A program made the translations under genes and the position numbers. Shown here one piece after another: positions 7,575-17,381 of a DNA stretch of 42,109 nt; positions within the stretch are counted from its first letter, which is position 1; every line of letters begins with the position of its first letter. Source of the stretch: Syntrophomonadaceae bacterium (GTDB taxonomy: Bacteria > Bacillota > Dethiobacteria > DTU022). The notes beneath the pieces are model-generated. The model was not told where the DNA came from. It searched no databases and saw nothing but the letters and a program-made list of their open reading frames with translations. The DNA lies in the NCBI GenBank assembly GCA_003550645.1, contig PUKV01000169.1, positions 1-42,109 on the forward strand, given 5' to 3'.

Positions 7575-8750
7575 TTATAGGGTTTGCAGGGTTTCACCGA
7601 AATCTGTCAGCTGTACCAGGCTGTCACTGCCGACTGTAAATGTATCTTCAATGCCTACGGTGCCTTCACCGGGAAAAATGAACTTTGGTTCCAGGGCAAA
7701 AACCATGCCCTTTTCAAGGGGAACATCATAGCCGGGAGCGATGATCGGCAGTTCGTCCAGTTCCAGGCCCACCCCGTGACCCACGAAATTGACCTTTTCC
7801 ACGTAGCCCATGAAATGGTTGGCCAAACCGGCTTCATTAGCCATCTCTGCAGCTTTTTCATAAAGTTCGCTGCACTTAACTCCCGGTTTACCATGTCTTG
7901 CCAGGGCTTTTTTTATCCGGACCGCCTGTCGGTGGGCTTCCTGGAGGTGCAGGGGCGGTTCCCCCAGGCAAAAGATCCTGGTTTGATCAACCATGTAACC
8001 CCTGAGGACGCTGACAAAATCGATCAAGATTGGCTCATTTTCCCTGATCACGTGCGCTCCGGCGCCCTGGGGAAAAGAAGGATTGAGACCGGAGCCCCCG
8101 GTAGGGCCGTCAAAAAAGGAGATGGTGGCGGCATTTTCACCGGTAAGAACGTGGCCATAATACAGCTCCTGGTTAAAACCTCGCATCCGCACTGCGCCCT
8201 GGTGCCCCAGGGTGCGGGCATGGAATTCAAGGTGCCCGGCCAGTTCTACTTCAGCCATTCCTGCTTTGATTATATCCCTGGCATGTAGAAAAACAGATTT
8301 ACTGATTCTGGCTGCTTCCTTCATCTGTCCAATTTCATATTCTGATTTGACTGCCCTGATCTTACGTATGCTGCTGGATATATCAACCAGGTGATTATTC
8401 TTGAATTTTTCCTGGTAGCGAAGATAAAGGTTTGCCGGCAGGACGTCAAGTTCAAGCCCGATAGGATAGCCGGGAGGGGTGTTTTTTTCGACCAGGTCGA
8501 TCAGGGGTTCCCAGCCGGGGAAAGGGATGATATTATCAATAGCGCTTTCCTGCTGGGCTCTGGCTACTGACTTTTTTATTAAGAGGGTCGGTTCACCTTC
8601 AACTGGAACAAAGAGGAGCCCATTCTGCCCGGTGCCGCTGAAATAAAAAAGATCTGCACGCTGGATTAATAAAGTTGCCTTGACTTTTTTTTCACGCATG
8701 GCTGCCTGCAGATTTTTGATCCGGTTATTTATTTCTTTAAGCGGTATCAT
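7575..8750 (-). CDS. M24 family metallopeptidase (Xaa-Pro peptidase-like)
   Basis: Creatinase N-terminal region, then GHGVGLELDELP, LEKGMVFALEPKFIFPGEGTVGIEDTF, LIDFVSVLRGYMVDQTRIF. Confidence 0.88.
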   Translation of the reverse strand: MIPLKEINNRIKNLQAAMREKKVKATLLIQRADLFYFSGTGQNGLLFVPVEGEPTLLIKKSVARAQQESAIDNIIPFPGWEPLIDLVEKNTPPGYPIGLELDVLPANLYLRYQEKFKNNHLVDISSSIRKIRAVKSEYEIGQMKEAARISKSVFLHARDIIKAGMAEVELAGHLEFHARTLGHQGAVRMRGFNQELYYGHVLTGENAATISFFDGPTGGSGLNPSFPQGAGAHVIRENEPILIDFVSVLRGYMVDQTRIFCLGEPPLHLQEAHRQAVRIKKALARHGKPGVKCSELYEKAAEMANEAGLANHFMGYVEKVNFVGHGVGLELDELPIIAPGYDVPLEKGMVFALEPKFIFPGEGTVGIEDTFTVGSDSLVQLTDFGETLQTL

Positions 8751-9091
8751 GGTCTAACTGGTCCTCCTTAAATATGATTGATCATTGATAAGTGATCCAC
8801 TTGACGCTAAGCGGTTAGTAAAAGCTTAATAATAAATGAGTTTGCTTCATTTCCAGGCTGGTCGATTGGGCTGCCTTACAGGTAGGCTACAAGTAGGTTG
8901 GAATTAAAATGTGCCGGATCCGGTTGTTCGGGCAGGTTAACCCGTTGCAACTACTTAGATATAGCCTGCTGAGTCATAGGGTACAGTTACTCCAGCTTCC
9001 CTTCGACTGTAAAGCTATGCTTTAATGGACGTTTGATCCGTCCCCATACGGTCCCTTGTTAACATGAACAGCGGGATAGGTTAATAAAATA

Positions 9092-9148
9092 GGGACACTG
9101 TGCTTTAATCATAACATAAAAAACTGTTATGATTAAGCGCAGTGTCCC
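9092..9148. repeat. Long imperfect inverted repeat, REP/MITE-like palindrome
   Basis: GGGACACTGTGCTTTAATCATAACA (9092-9116) against TGTTATGATTAAGCGCAGTGTCCC (9125-9148), 8-nt loop. Confidence 0.6.
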
Positions 9149-9204
9149 AGCTTGAAGTGGTTATAAGTGATGAATTTCTGTTCTTTCTTCTATTTCACTG
9201 CCAG

Positions 9205-10383
9205 TTAAACCCGTTCGAACAGCCCGGCTGCGCCCATGCCACCACCGATACACATGGATACGACGCCGTAACGGGAATCGCGTCTTCCCATTTCATGGAG
9301 CAGGGTGGCGGTCAGTTTGGCCCCGGTGCAGCCCAGGGGGTGGCCGAGGGCGATAGCCCCGCCGTTGACATTGACAATATCTTCGTTGAGGCCCAGTTCA
9401 CGGATACAGTATAGGGCCTGGGAGGCGAAGGCTTCGTTTAATTCGAACAGGTCAATGTCTTCGATTTTCATCCCGGTTTGTTCCATCAATTTCGGGATAG
9501 CCACGGCCGGTCCGATCCCCATTATTTCAGGCGGACAACCGGCAACGCTGAAACCCCTAAAAATGGCAATGGGCTTTAATCCCAGGGCTTTGGCTTTGTC
9601 TGCTGACATAACCACGGCTGCGGCTGCTCCGTCGCTGGTTTGCGATGAGTTCCCGGCGGTGACGGTGCCGCTGGTATGGAAAGCCGGCCGCAGCTTGGAT
9701 AGGGTTTCCGGGGTAGTGTCCGGGCGGACTCCTTCGTCTACTTCAAAGGTCTTTTCTTTTTCTACGATCTTGTTGTCGGGTCCGACTTCCCGTTCTACGA
9801 TATTGAGCGGGACAATTTCGTCTTTAAAGCGTCCTTCATTGATGGCTGCTGCCGCTCTCTGGTGGCTTTTTGCCCCGAACTGGTCCTGGTCTTCCCGGGA
9901 AATGTTATACCGCTGGGCGACAAACTCGGCGGTAATGCCCATGGGGGTATAGGTTTCTATGTGTTCTTCGGCTAAGCGGGGGCTTGGTGCCAGTTTATTG
10001 CCGCCCATGGGGACCATACTCATGCTCTCTACGCCGCCTGCCACGATAACGTCGGCAAAGCCGCACATGATCCTTTCGGCAGCCATAGCGATTGACTGCA
10101 GGCCGGAGGAGCAGAAGCGGTTTACAGTTTGTCCCGGTACGGAGTCGGGTAACCCGGCCTGGAGGGCTACAATGCGGCCAATATTCATCCCCTGCTCCGC
10201 CTCCGGGAAGGAACAGCCCAGAATTACGTCTTCTATATCAGATTTTTCCAGGCCTTTGGCCCGGTTTATGGCTTCAGTTACAGCCGTGGTGCCCATATGT
10301 TCAGGCCTGGTATTGCGCAGAGTGCCGCGCGGCGCCCTGCCGATAGCCGTCCTGACAGTGGAAACGATGACAGCTTCTTTCAT
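9205..10383 (-). CDS. fadA: Acetyl-CoA C-acyltransferase (thiolase)
   Basis: [51 protein letters not shown]. Confidence 0.93.
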   Translation of the reverse strand: MKEAVIVSTVRTAIGRAPRGTLRNTRPEHMGTTAVTEAINRAKGLEKSDIEDVILGCSFPEAEQGMNIGRIVALQAGLPDSVPGQTVNRFCSSGLQSIAMAAERIMCGFADVIVAGGVESMSMVPMGGNKLAPSPRLAEEHIETYTPMGITAEFVAQRYNISREDQDQFGAKSHQRAAAAINEGRFKDEIVPLNIVEREVGPDNKIVEKEKTFEVDEGVRPDTTPETLSKLRPAFHTSGTVTAGNSSQTSDGAAAAVVMSADKAKALGLKPIAIFRGFSVAGCPPEIMGIGPAVAIPKLMEQTGMKIEDIDLFELNEAFASQALYCIRELGLNEDIVNVNGGAIALGHPLGCTGAKLTATLLHEMGRRDSRYGVVSMCIGGGMGAAGLFERV

Positions 10384-10400
10384 CTTTACTTACCTCCTTT

Positions 10401-12809
10401 TTAATTCCGTAAAGGCTTGCCTGTGCTCAGGAAGTGGTTAATCCGTTCCTGGGTTTTTTCCTCGCCGAGGAGGCGCAGGAAGGCTTCTCTTTCGAGATCG
10501 AGCAGGTACTGCTCACTGACAAGCGAATTCGGTTTTATATTTCCTCCGCAGAGAACAAAGGCAATCTCATTGGCGATCTTTTGTTCATGCTCGGTAATGT
10601 AGCCGCCCCAGAGCATGTTCTGAACTCCAACCTTGAAAGTGGCCACTCCGTACTCCCCGAGCACCGTTATTTGTTTGCGTTCGGGAGGCTCGTAGCCTTC
10701 AATATGCATGGCCAGGGCGGTGTTCTTGGCATCATGGAGGAGGTGGTCCTGGTTAACTGTTATTTTGTCCGCCTGCCGCATGAAACCGAGTTCCCTGGCA
10801 TGGGCGGCGCTGGTGGCCACTGTAGCCATGGCGATCGCTTCAAAGGCTTTCTGGACATAAGGGAGGCGGTCAACCTTGATCCCTTCCTTTAACCCTTCAG
10901 TGAAGCGGATCAAGTATTCTTTGTTTCCGCCGCCGCCGGGGAGCAGTCCCATACCGACCTCTACCAGTCCCATATAGGTTTCTGCTGCTGCGTGCATGCG
11001 GTCGCCGTGCAGGGCTACTTCCAGGCCGCCGCCGAGGGTCATCTGGTGCGGCGCGGTGACTACGGGGATCGAGGCGTACTTCAAGGCCATCAGGCCATCC
11101 TGGAGCCTTTTGGCGGTCTGGTCAATCATGTCCCAGTCGCCGGACTGGGCCGCCATCAGCATCAGGGCAACATTGGCGCCGACACAGAAGTTGGTTTCCT
11201 GGTTACCGACCACCAAACCGACATAATTTTTCTCGGCTTCTTCCACGGCTTCGTGGATGAATTCCCAGAACTGCGGGGAAAGGGCCTGGCGCGGGCTGTG
11301 CTGTTCCAGGCAGCAGATCCCGTCGCCCAGGTCGACCAGGCTGCCGTCGTCATTGCCCTTGATCAGCTTGTTTTGCTTTTTCAGGGCGGGCAGGCTGATT
11401 ACCTCGGGGCTAATCGGTACCGGCTTGTAGTCCTTTGCTGCAAAGTCATAGAAGTAAAAGAACCCGTCTTCATCCTGCTTGTAGAAGCTTTCAAAGCCTT
11501 TAGCGAGCATTTCTTCCACGTTATCCGGGATGGTTTCGCCTTCATTTTTCATTCTTTCCACGCTATCTTTGACCCCGATGGTATCCCAGGTCTCAAAGGG
11601 GCCGAGCTTCCAGTTAAAGCCCCAGCGCATGGCCCGGTCGACATTAACGATGTCGTCGGCTATTTCGGGTATCAGCCTGGCGGTATAGATAAGGAGCTTT
11701 TTGGTCAGCTCCCAGGCAAATTTACCGGCCTGGTCATCTGATTCGACCAGCATTTTATAACCTTCTGTCAGTCCGGCCTGCTTGGTCTTGGAGAGGATGT
11801 CAAAGCGCGGTTTTTCCTTGGGCCTGTATTCAAACTTGTCATAGTCAAGGGCGTAAATTTCCGAGCCGCCCTCTCCCTTAACCTTCTTGTAGAAGCCCTG
11901 CTTACTCTTTTCGCCGAGCATCTTGTTGTCGACCATCTTTTGCAGCAGGTCGGGCACTTGAAAGATTTCTTTTTCTTCCGGATCATCCGATTTGTTGTAG
12001 ACCGTATTGGCAACATGGTAGAAGGTGTCGATGCCGACCATGTCGAGGGTCCGGAAAGAGGCGCTCTTGGGATGGCCCATCGGCGGGCCGGTGATGGTGT
12101 CGACTGCCTCGATGCTCATGTTTTCATCCTGCATCAGCTTGATCGTGTACATCATGGCGTAGGTGCCGATGCGGTTGGCAATGAAGTTTGGGGTATCTTT
12201 AGCGTAGACAACCCCTTTACCGAGAACTCGCTCGCAGAACCGGTGCATGTAATCAAGGACTTCTTTTGAAGTGCCTTCGCAGGGTATAATTTCCAGGAGT
12301 TTCATGTACCGGGGAGGGTTGAAAAAGTGGGTACCCAGGAAATGCTTGCGGAATTCCGGTGAGTTTTCTGTAACCATCTCGTTAATGGAGAGGCCGGAAG
12401 TATTTGAGGAGATGATTGTCCCTTCGGTCCAGTTATCCTCGACCTGCTTGAACATCCTTTTTTTGATGTCCATGTTTTCGACGATAACTTCGATCACCCA
12501 GTCTACGTCTTTAAGCTTGTCAATGTCGTCTTCAAAGTTGCCGGTCGAGATCCGGTCAATGTAGGATTTACGGTACAGGGGATTCAGTTTTTGTTTGAGC
12601 AGTTCGTTTTTTCCATTGTTAGCCAAACGGTTCCGGACCTCAGGGCTTTCAAGGGTCAGCCCCTTTTTTTCTTCTTCCGGGGTTAACTCACGGGGGACAA
12701 TGTCGAGCAGTAAAACCGGTATGCCCACATTGGCCAGGTGAGCGGCGATTGTGGCGCCCATCACTCCGGCGCCGAGAACAGCAGCCTTTTTAATCTCTTT
12801 CAAGGCCAT
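10401..12809 (-). CDS. fadN: 3-hydroxyacyl-CoA dehydrogenase / enoyl-CoA hydratase fusion (FadN-like)
   Basis: N-terminal GAGVMGATIAAHLA Rossmann motif and SNTSGLSI...GTHFFNPPRYMKLLEI; C-terminal crotonase-like MTLGGGLEVALHGDRMHAAAETYMGLVEVGMGLLPGGGG. Confidence 0.9.
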   Translation of the reverse strand: MALKEIKKAAVLGAGVMGATIAAHLANVGIPVLLLDIVPRELTPEEEKKGLTLESPEVRNRLANNGKNELLKQKLNPLYRKSYIDRISTGNFEDDIDKLKDVDWVIEVIVENMDIKKRMFKQVEDNWTEGTIISSNTSGLSINEMVTENSPEFRKHFLGTHFFNPPRYMKLLEIIPCEGTSKEVLDYMHRFCERVLGKGVVYAKDTPNFIANRIGTYAMMYTIKLMQDENMSIEAVDTITGPPMGHPKSASFRTLDMVGIDTFYHVANTVYNKSDDPEEKEIFQVPDLLQKMVDNKMLGEKSKQGFYKKVKGEGGSEIYALDYDKFEYRPKEKPRFDILSKTKQAGLTEGYKMLVESDDQAGKFAWELTKKLLIYTARLIPEIADDIVNVDRAMRWGFNWKLGPFETWDTIGVKDSVERMKNEGETIPDNVEEMLAKGFESFYKQDEDGFFYFYDFAAKDYKPVPISPEVISLPALKKQNKLIKGNDDGSLVDLGDGICCLEQHSPRQALSPQFWEFIHEAVEEAEKNYVGLVVGNQETNFCVGANVALMLMAAQSGDWDMIDQTAKRLQDGLMALKYASIPVVTAPHQMTLGGGLEVALHGDRMHAAAETYMGLVEVGMGLLPGGGGNKEYLIRFTEGLKEGIKVDRLPYVQKAFEAIAMATVATSAAHARELGFMRQADKITVNQDHLLHDAKNTALAMHIEGYEPPERKQITVLGEYGVATFKVGVQNMLWGGYITEHEQKIANEIAFVLCGGNIKPNSLVSEQYLLDLEREAFLRLLGEEKTQERINHFLSTGKPLRN

Positions 12810-12875
12810 CTAAATACCTCCTTCATCATGTTTAATTAAAACCATGCGTTTCGAACCAAAAAGTTGATTGAAAAA

Positions 12876-13457
12876 TCATTGCAGCCCTCTTATAAGCAGG
12901 TCAAATACAGGTTCTTTGAGATCGGCAAGTTGATATGGTTTGCTCGACATGACCCAGCAGGTAACGACTTCGTCGATGGCGCCGAAGACCACCTTGCGGG
13001 CGGTCCTGGTGTTGAGTTCCTGCCTGTACAAAGCCTGCTTTTTGCCTTCTTCAATCACCTCCTCGATTAATTGGAAGTAGCTTAAAAGTGGTTTGGATAT
13101 ACCTTCATTGATTTTTTGATCAATCTGTCTCAGTTCAATCTGGGTTACCCTGGCCTGCTCCGGCCTGCTGCCGAGGGTCCTTAAATGGTAGTCGATGATT
13201 GTTTCCAGCTTTTCGTTGGCATTCCGGCAGCGGGAAAGCTCGGTTCTCAGTTCTTCAACAAAGCGGTTCATCAGGTTTTGAAATAGGGAAATCAAGATAT
13301 CTTCCTTGTTGCTAAAATAAATGTAGACAGTTCCGTCTGCTACGCCGGCTTCACCGGCGATATCAGAAACCCGGGTACGGTGGTAACCGGAGCGGGAAAA
13401 TGTTTTTATTGCCGCATCAAGAATGACCTGGTGTTTTTCGCCGCTTCGCCTGGCCAT
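12876..13457 (-). CDS. TetR family transcriptional regulator, FadR-like
   Basis: N-terminal TetR HTH (VILDAAIKTFSRSGYHRTRVSDIAGEAGVADGTVYIYFSNKEDIL); first gene of a beta-oxidation operon. Confidence 0.9.
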   Translation of the reverse strand: MARRSGEKHQVILDAAIKTFSRSGYHRTRVSDIAGEAGVADGTVYIYFSNKEDILISLFQNLMNRFVEELRTELSRCRNANEKLETIIDYHLRTLGSRPEQARVTQIELRQIDQKINEGISKPLLSYFQLIEEVIEEGKKQALYRQELNTRTARKVVFGAIDEVVTCWVMSSKPYQLADLKEPVFDLLIRGLQ

Positions 13458-13492
13458 AAAACCTCCGCGTAGAGCCCCGGGCTAAGGATTAA

Positions 13493-13510
13493 TGAATGAA
13501 GACTCATTCG
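13493..13510. promoter_or_regulatory. FadR-type operator TGAATGA-AGAC-TCATTCG
   Basis: Perfect GAATGA/TCATTC arms; lies at the predicted +1 of the minus-strand tetR promoter; resembles the B. subtilis FadR site as I recall it. Confidence 0.7.
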
Positions 13511-13516
13511 GTTTTT

Positions 13517-13545
13517 ATTGTACAATATTTTAAGATAATAATCAA
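13517..13545 (-). promoter_or_regulatory. Putative sigma-A promoter of the tetR-fadN-fadA operon (TTGATT-N17-TACAAT)
   Basis: Minus strand: -35 at 13545-13540, -10 at 13522-13517. Confidence 0.65.
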
Positions 13546-13720
13546 GTTTTATCGCGATTATTTCATAATTATAAGGATCGATATATGCTTCACCAGATAA
13601 TCTGTTTATTCCGGGAACAGCACTTATAACATTTCCACCAGGGAGATGGTAATTGAGGGGAATATTTGGTTGTATTGGTTGTCACTAGTTTTTTTCTATG
13701 ATAATATAATAGTTGCTTTC

Positions 13721-13745
13721 AACGCCTGAATAGAAGGCGTTTTTA
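13721..13745 (+). terminator. Small terminator-like hairpin AACGCC/GGCGTT plus T-run
   Basis: aacgcctgaatagaaggcgtttttaatt; no + strand gene lies immediately upstream. Confidence 0.45.
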
Positions 13746-13843
13746 ATTGTTACAAGTCATGTCACATTGTTAAAATGTGTTAAGATAAATATCAATGCAT
13801 AATTATGTTTGGAGGAACTGGAAAGTAAGGAGAGGAGCAGAAT

Positions 13844-15295
13844 ATGTTAAAAAACCAGGAAAAAATAGAAGATAATAAGATTCAATTAGAAGTAGAGGTA
13901 GCCGCGCCGGATGTCGATACGGCCCTGGCCAATGCTTACCGCAAAGTAGTGAAAAAGGTAAACCTGCCCGGTTTCCGCAAGGGTAAGGTTCCGCGCAAGG
14001 TCCTGGAGTCGCATTTTGGGCCGGAAATCCTGCATGAAGATGCCCTGGAAGAACTGGTACCACCGGCCTACGAACAGGCCCTTGAAGAAGCCGGAATCGA
14101 TCCCATTAACCAGCCTGAATTTGAACTGGTCCAGGTAGAAGAGGGCAAACCGCTTTTGTTTAATGCCGTGGTCGAGGTCCTGCCCGAGGTTGAACTGGGT
14201 GAAGATGAGGGCCTTGAAGTTGAGCAGGAGGAGGTAGAGGTTGATGATTTGCAGGTAGATCACCATCTCTACATGCTGCGGGAGCAGAATGCCCGCCTGG
14301 TGCCCCGGGAAGAAGAGCCGGCCAAAGATGGTGACCTTGTAACTATAGATTTTAAAGGTTTTGTCGACGGGGAACCCTTTGAAGGCGGTGAAGCGGAGGA
14401 CTATTCGTTAGAGCTGGGCTCACATTCCTTTGTGCCCGGTTTCGAAGAACAGCTGGTTGGAGTAAAGCCCGGTGAAGAAAAAGAAGTCGTCGTTAAATTC
14501 CCCGAAGATTACCGTAATGAAGATCTGGCCGGGAAAGAAGCCACCTTCCAGGTTAAGATGAAGCAGATTAAAGAAAAACAGCTTCCTGATCTTGATGACG
14601 ATTTTGTAAAAGAGGTCAGTGAATTCGAAACCCTTGATGAAATGAAAACCGATTTAAAGGAAAAAATGCTTAAGAATGCTGAAGAACAGTCGAAAACAAA
14701 ACTTGAGGAGTCCCTGATCGAAAAGATTACCGATGCTTCGGAGGTTAAGTTGCCGGAAGTCCTGGTTGAGCGCCAGATTGACCGGATGATGAGCGACATG
14801 GAAAACTACCTCCGCCAGCAGGGTTTGGGGCTGGATCAGTTCCTTGAACTTTCCGGCAAGACCAGGGAAGAACTCCGCGAACAGAATCGCCCGGAGGCGG
14901 AAAAACGGACCAAGGCCAACCTGGTGCTGGATGCTATCGCCAAAAAAGAAGGATTTACGGTTGATGATAGCGAACTGGATAATAAGATAGCTGAAATAGC
15001 TGAAGCCTACAACGATCAACCGGAACGGATCAAGGATATTATTGATAAGCAGGGCCGACTGCCTTCTATCCGTGAAGAAATACGCATCCGTAAAGCGATT
15101 GATTTGCTTGTGGAAAAGGCCAGCATAACCATGGTTAAGCCTGAGCATAAAAAGGCCGGAACGGTTGAAGAAGAACAGAAAGAAGGGCAAAAGGAAGAGC
15201 AAAAAGAAGAAACCGGCCCCAATAAAGCAGACAACGAAGCCGTTAAAGATGAAACAACCGAAGGGGAAAAGAATATAGAGAACGAAGATCGCTAA
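13844..15295 (+). CDS. tig: Trigger factor (peptidyl-prolyl isomerase)
   Basis: GFRKGKVPRKVLESHFG signature; FKBP-like GDLVTIDFKGFVDGEPFEGG; followed by clpP-clpX-lon. Confidence 0.96.
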   Translation: MLKNQEKIEDNKIQLEVEVAAPDVDTALANAYRKVVKKVNLPGFRKGKVPRKVLESHFGPEILHEDALEELVPPAYEQALEEAGIDPINQPEFELVQVEEGKPLLFNAVVEVLPEVELGEDEGLEVEQEEVEVDDLQVDHHLYMLREQNARLVPREEEPAKDGDLVTIDFKGFVDGEPFEGGEAEDYSLELGSHSFVPGFEEQLVGVKPGEEKEVVVKFPEDYRNEDLAGKEATFQVKMKQIKEKQLPDLDDDFVKEVSEFETLDEMKTDLKEKMLKNAEEQSKTKLEESLIEKITDASEVKLPEVLVERQIDRMMSDMENYLRQQGLGLDQFLELSGKTREELREQNRPEAEKRTKANLVLDAIAKKEGFTVDDSELDNKIAEIAEAYNDQPERIKDIIDKQGRLPSIREEIRIRKAIDLLVEKASITMVKPEHKKAGTVEEEQKEGQKEEQKEETGPNKADNEAVKDETTEGEKNIENEDR

Positions 15296-15353
15296 AAATA
15301 TGTTACTATATATAAGTAGAACTAAATAAAGAAAGAACAGGAGGACTTTGCTA

Positions 15354-15941
15354 ATGAGTGTACTGGTGCCGATGGTTGTTGAGCAGACCAGCCGCGGGGA
15401 ACGAGCTTATGACATTTACTCGCGCCTGCTCAAGGACCGGATAATTTTTTTAGGCAGCGCTATAGATGATAATGTGGCCAACCTGGTTGTAGCCCAGATG
15501 TTGTTCCTTGAATCCGAAGATCCCAAAAAAGATATCAGCCTCTACATCAACTCTCCCGGCGGTTCGGTTTATGCCGGAATGGCTATATATGATACAATGC
15601 TGTACGTAAAGCCGAATATCTCAACTATTTGCGTGGGCCTGGCGGCCAGCTTTGGAGCGGTGCTGCTGGCGGCGGGAGAAAAAGGGAAGCGGTTTGCTCT
15701 TCCCCATTCCAGGATCATGCTGCACCAGCCCGCCGGCGGGGCCCAGGGTCAGGCTGTCGATATAGATATCCATGCCCGGGAAATTCTCAAGGTAAGAGAG
15801 ACCTTAAACGAGATCCTCTCTCATCATACCGGGCAGCCGGTGGATACGATCGCCAAAGATACCGATCGTGACTTTTTCATGTCGGCCGAGGATTCCCAGA
15901 CTTACGGGATCATCGACGATATACTAACAAACAGGACGTAA
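15354..15941 (+). CDS. clpP: ATP-dependent Clp protease proteolytic subunit
   Basis: [33 protein letters not shown] (usual GLAASMGA), [15 protein letters not shown]; aggagg RBS upstream of ATG 15354. Confidence 0.96.
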   Translation: MSVLVPMVVEQTSRGERAYDIYSRLLKDRIIFLGSAIDDNVANLVVAQMLFLESEDPKKDISLYINSPGGSVYAGMAIYDTMLYVKPNISTICVGLAASFGAVLLAAGEKGKRFALPHSRIMLHQPAGGAQGQAVDIDIHAREILKVRETLNEILSHHTGQPVDTIAKDTDRDFFMSAEDSQTYGIIDDILTNRT

Positions 15942-15982
15942 AGCAAGTTGACTCTAAAATGGAGATGAGGTGATTTCTCCAA

Positions 15983-17242
15983 ATGTTTAAGTTTAATGAA
16001 GAAAAAGGACAGCTTAAATGCTCATTTTGCGGGAAGACGCAGGAACAGGTGCGCAAACTTGTGGCCGGTCCGGGTGTTTACATTTGCGATGAGTGTATCG
16101 AGTTGTGCAATGAGATTATAGAAGAGGAAATCGGCGAGGAAAGCGACCTGGGGTTCGTAGAACTGCCCAAGCCGCAGGATATCAACGAGGTGCTCGATCA
16201 ATATGTGATCGGCCAAGAAGGGGCCAAGAAAAGCCTCTCCGTGGCCGTCTATAATCACTACAAGCGGGGAAACGCCGGCCAGAAAGTGGAGGATGTAGAA
16301 CTCCAGAAGAGTAACATTGTTTTAATCGGCCCGACCGGGGTCGGTAAAACCCTTTTAGCCCAGACGCTGGCCCGGATCTTGAATGTGCCTTTTGCCATCG
16401 CCGATGCTACTTCGCTTACAGAAGCAGGCTATGTCGGTGAGGATGTAGAGAATATTCTCCTCAAGCTCATCCAGGCCGCAGATTACGACCTGGAAAAAGC
16501 GGAAAAGGGCATCATCTATATCGATGAGATCGATAAGGTGGCCCGCAAGACTGACAACCCCTCCATTACCCGCGATGTTTCCGGGGAAGGTGTCCAGCAG
16601 GCCCTGCTGAAGATCCTGGAAGGAACTGTTGCCAGCGTGCCGCCCCAGGGCGGACGCAAGCATCCCCACCAGGAATTCATGCAGATCGACACCACCGATA
16701 TCCTCTTTATTTGCGGCGGGGCTTTTGACGGCCTGGAAAAAATTATCCAGAACCGGGTCGGTAACAAGGGCATCGGTTTTGGAGCCGAGGTAATGACGCC
16801 GGATGATAAAAACCTGGGGGCAATTCTAAAGCAGATCCTGCCGCAGGACCTGCTCAAGTACGGTCTTATTCCCGAGTTTGTGGGCAGGATCCCGGTTATT
16901 GCCACCCTGGATCCGCTTGATGTGGATGCTTTCGTGCGCATCCTCACAGAACCGCGCAATGCCCTGGTTAAGCAGTACGAGAAGATCTTCGAGCTCGACG
17001 GTATTACCCTCGAGTTCAAGGAAAACAGCCTCAGGGCCATCGCCGAAGAAGCGATGAACAGGAATACCGGCGCCAGGGGGCTGCGGGCCATCCTGGAAGA
17101 AACCCTGCTTAACGTAATGTATGAACTTCCATCAAGGGATGATATTGAGCGCTGTATCATAACCAGGGAGGTCGTCCTTAACGGGGATACACCGATCCTG
17201 GTGACCAGGGATAAACGCAAGAAGAAGGAAGAGTCGGCCTGA
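15983..17242 (+). CDS. clpX: ATP-dependent Clp protease ATP-binding subunit ClpX
   Basis: N-terminal zinc-binding domain [14 protein letters not shown]...CDECIELC, Walker [23 protein letters not shown]. Confidence 0.97.
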   Translation: MFKFNEEKGQLKCSFCGKTQEQVRKLVAGPGVYICDECIELCNEIIEEEIGEESDLGFVELPKPQDINEVLDQYVIGQEGAKKSLSVAVYNHYKRGNAGQKVEDVELQKSNIVLIGPTGVGKTLLAQTLARILNVPFAIADATSLTEAGYVGEDVENILLKLIQAADYDLEKAEKGIIYIDEIDKVARKTDNPSITRDVSGEGVQQALLKILEGTVASVPPQGGRKHPHQEFMQIDTTDILFICGGAFDGLEKIIQNRVGNKGIGFGAEVMTPDDKNLGAILKQILPQDLLKYGLIPEFVGRIPVIATLDPLDVDAFVRILTEPRNALVKQYEKIFELDGITLEFKENSLRAIAEEAMNRNTGARGLRAILEETLLNVMYELPSRDDIERCIITREVVLNGDTPILVTRDKRKKKEESA

Positions 17243-17381
17243 TCCTGGGCCGGCTGCCAGGGTTATGCCCGGAACAGGCTAAAATCCGGGCTAATAAAAG
17301 GAAAATATAAAGCGGGAAGCGAATAGTTAACAGGACGAAGGCTTCTCGCTTTAACTTTTATTATAGAAGGTGGTTTTAACT

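Noticed and set aside
10417-12564. Numerous plus-strand ORFs antisense to fadN and fadA
   Set aside because: Mirror ORFs of high-codon-bias genes; no domains
12865-12878. Second FadR-like site TGATT-GAAA-AATCA upstream of fadN
   Set aside because: Short arms, does not match TGAATGA-N4-TCATTCA, and overlaps the tetR 3' end
13560-13843. CtsR or HrcA/CIRCE control of tig-clpP-clpX
   Set aside because: No GGTCAAA tandem heptads and no TTAGCACTC-N9-GAGTGCTAA found
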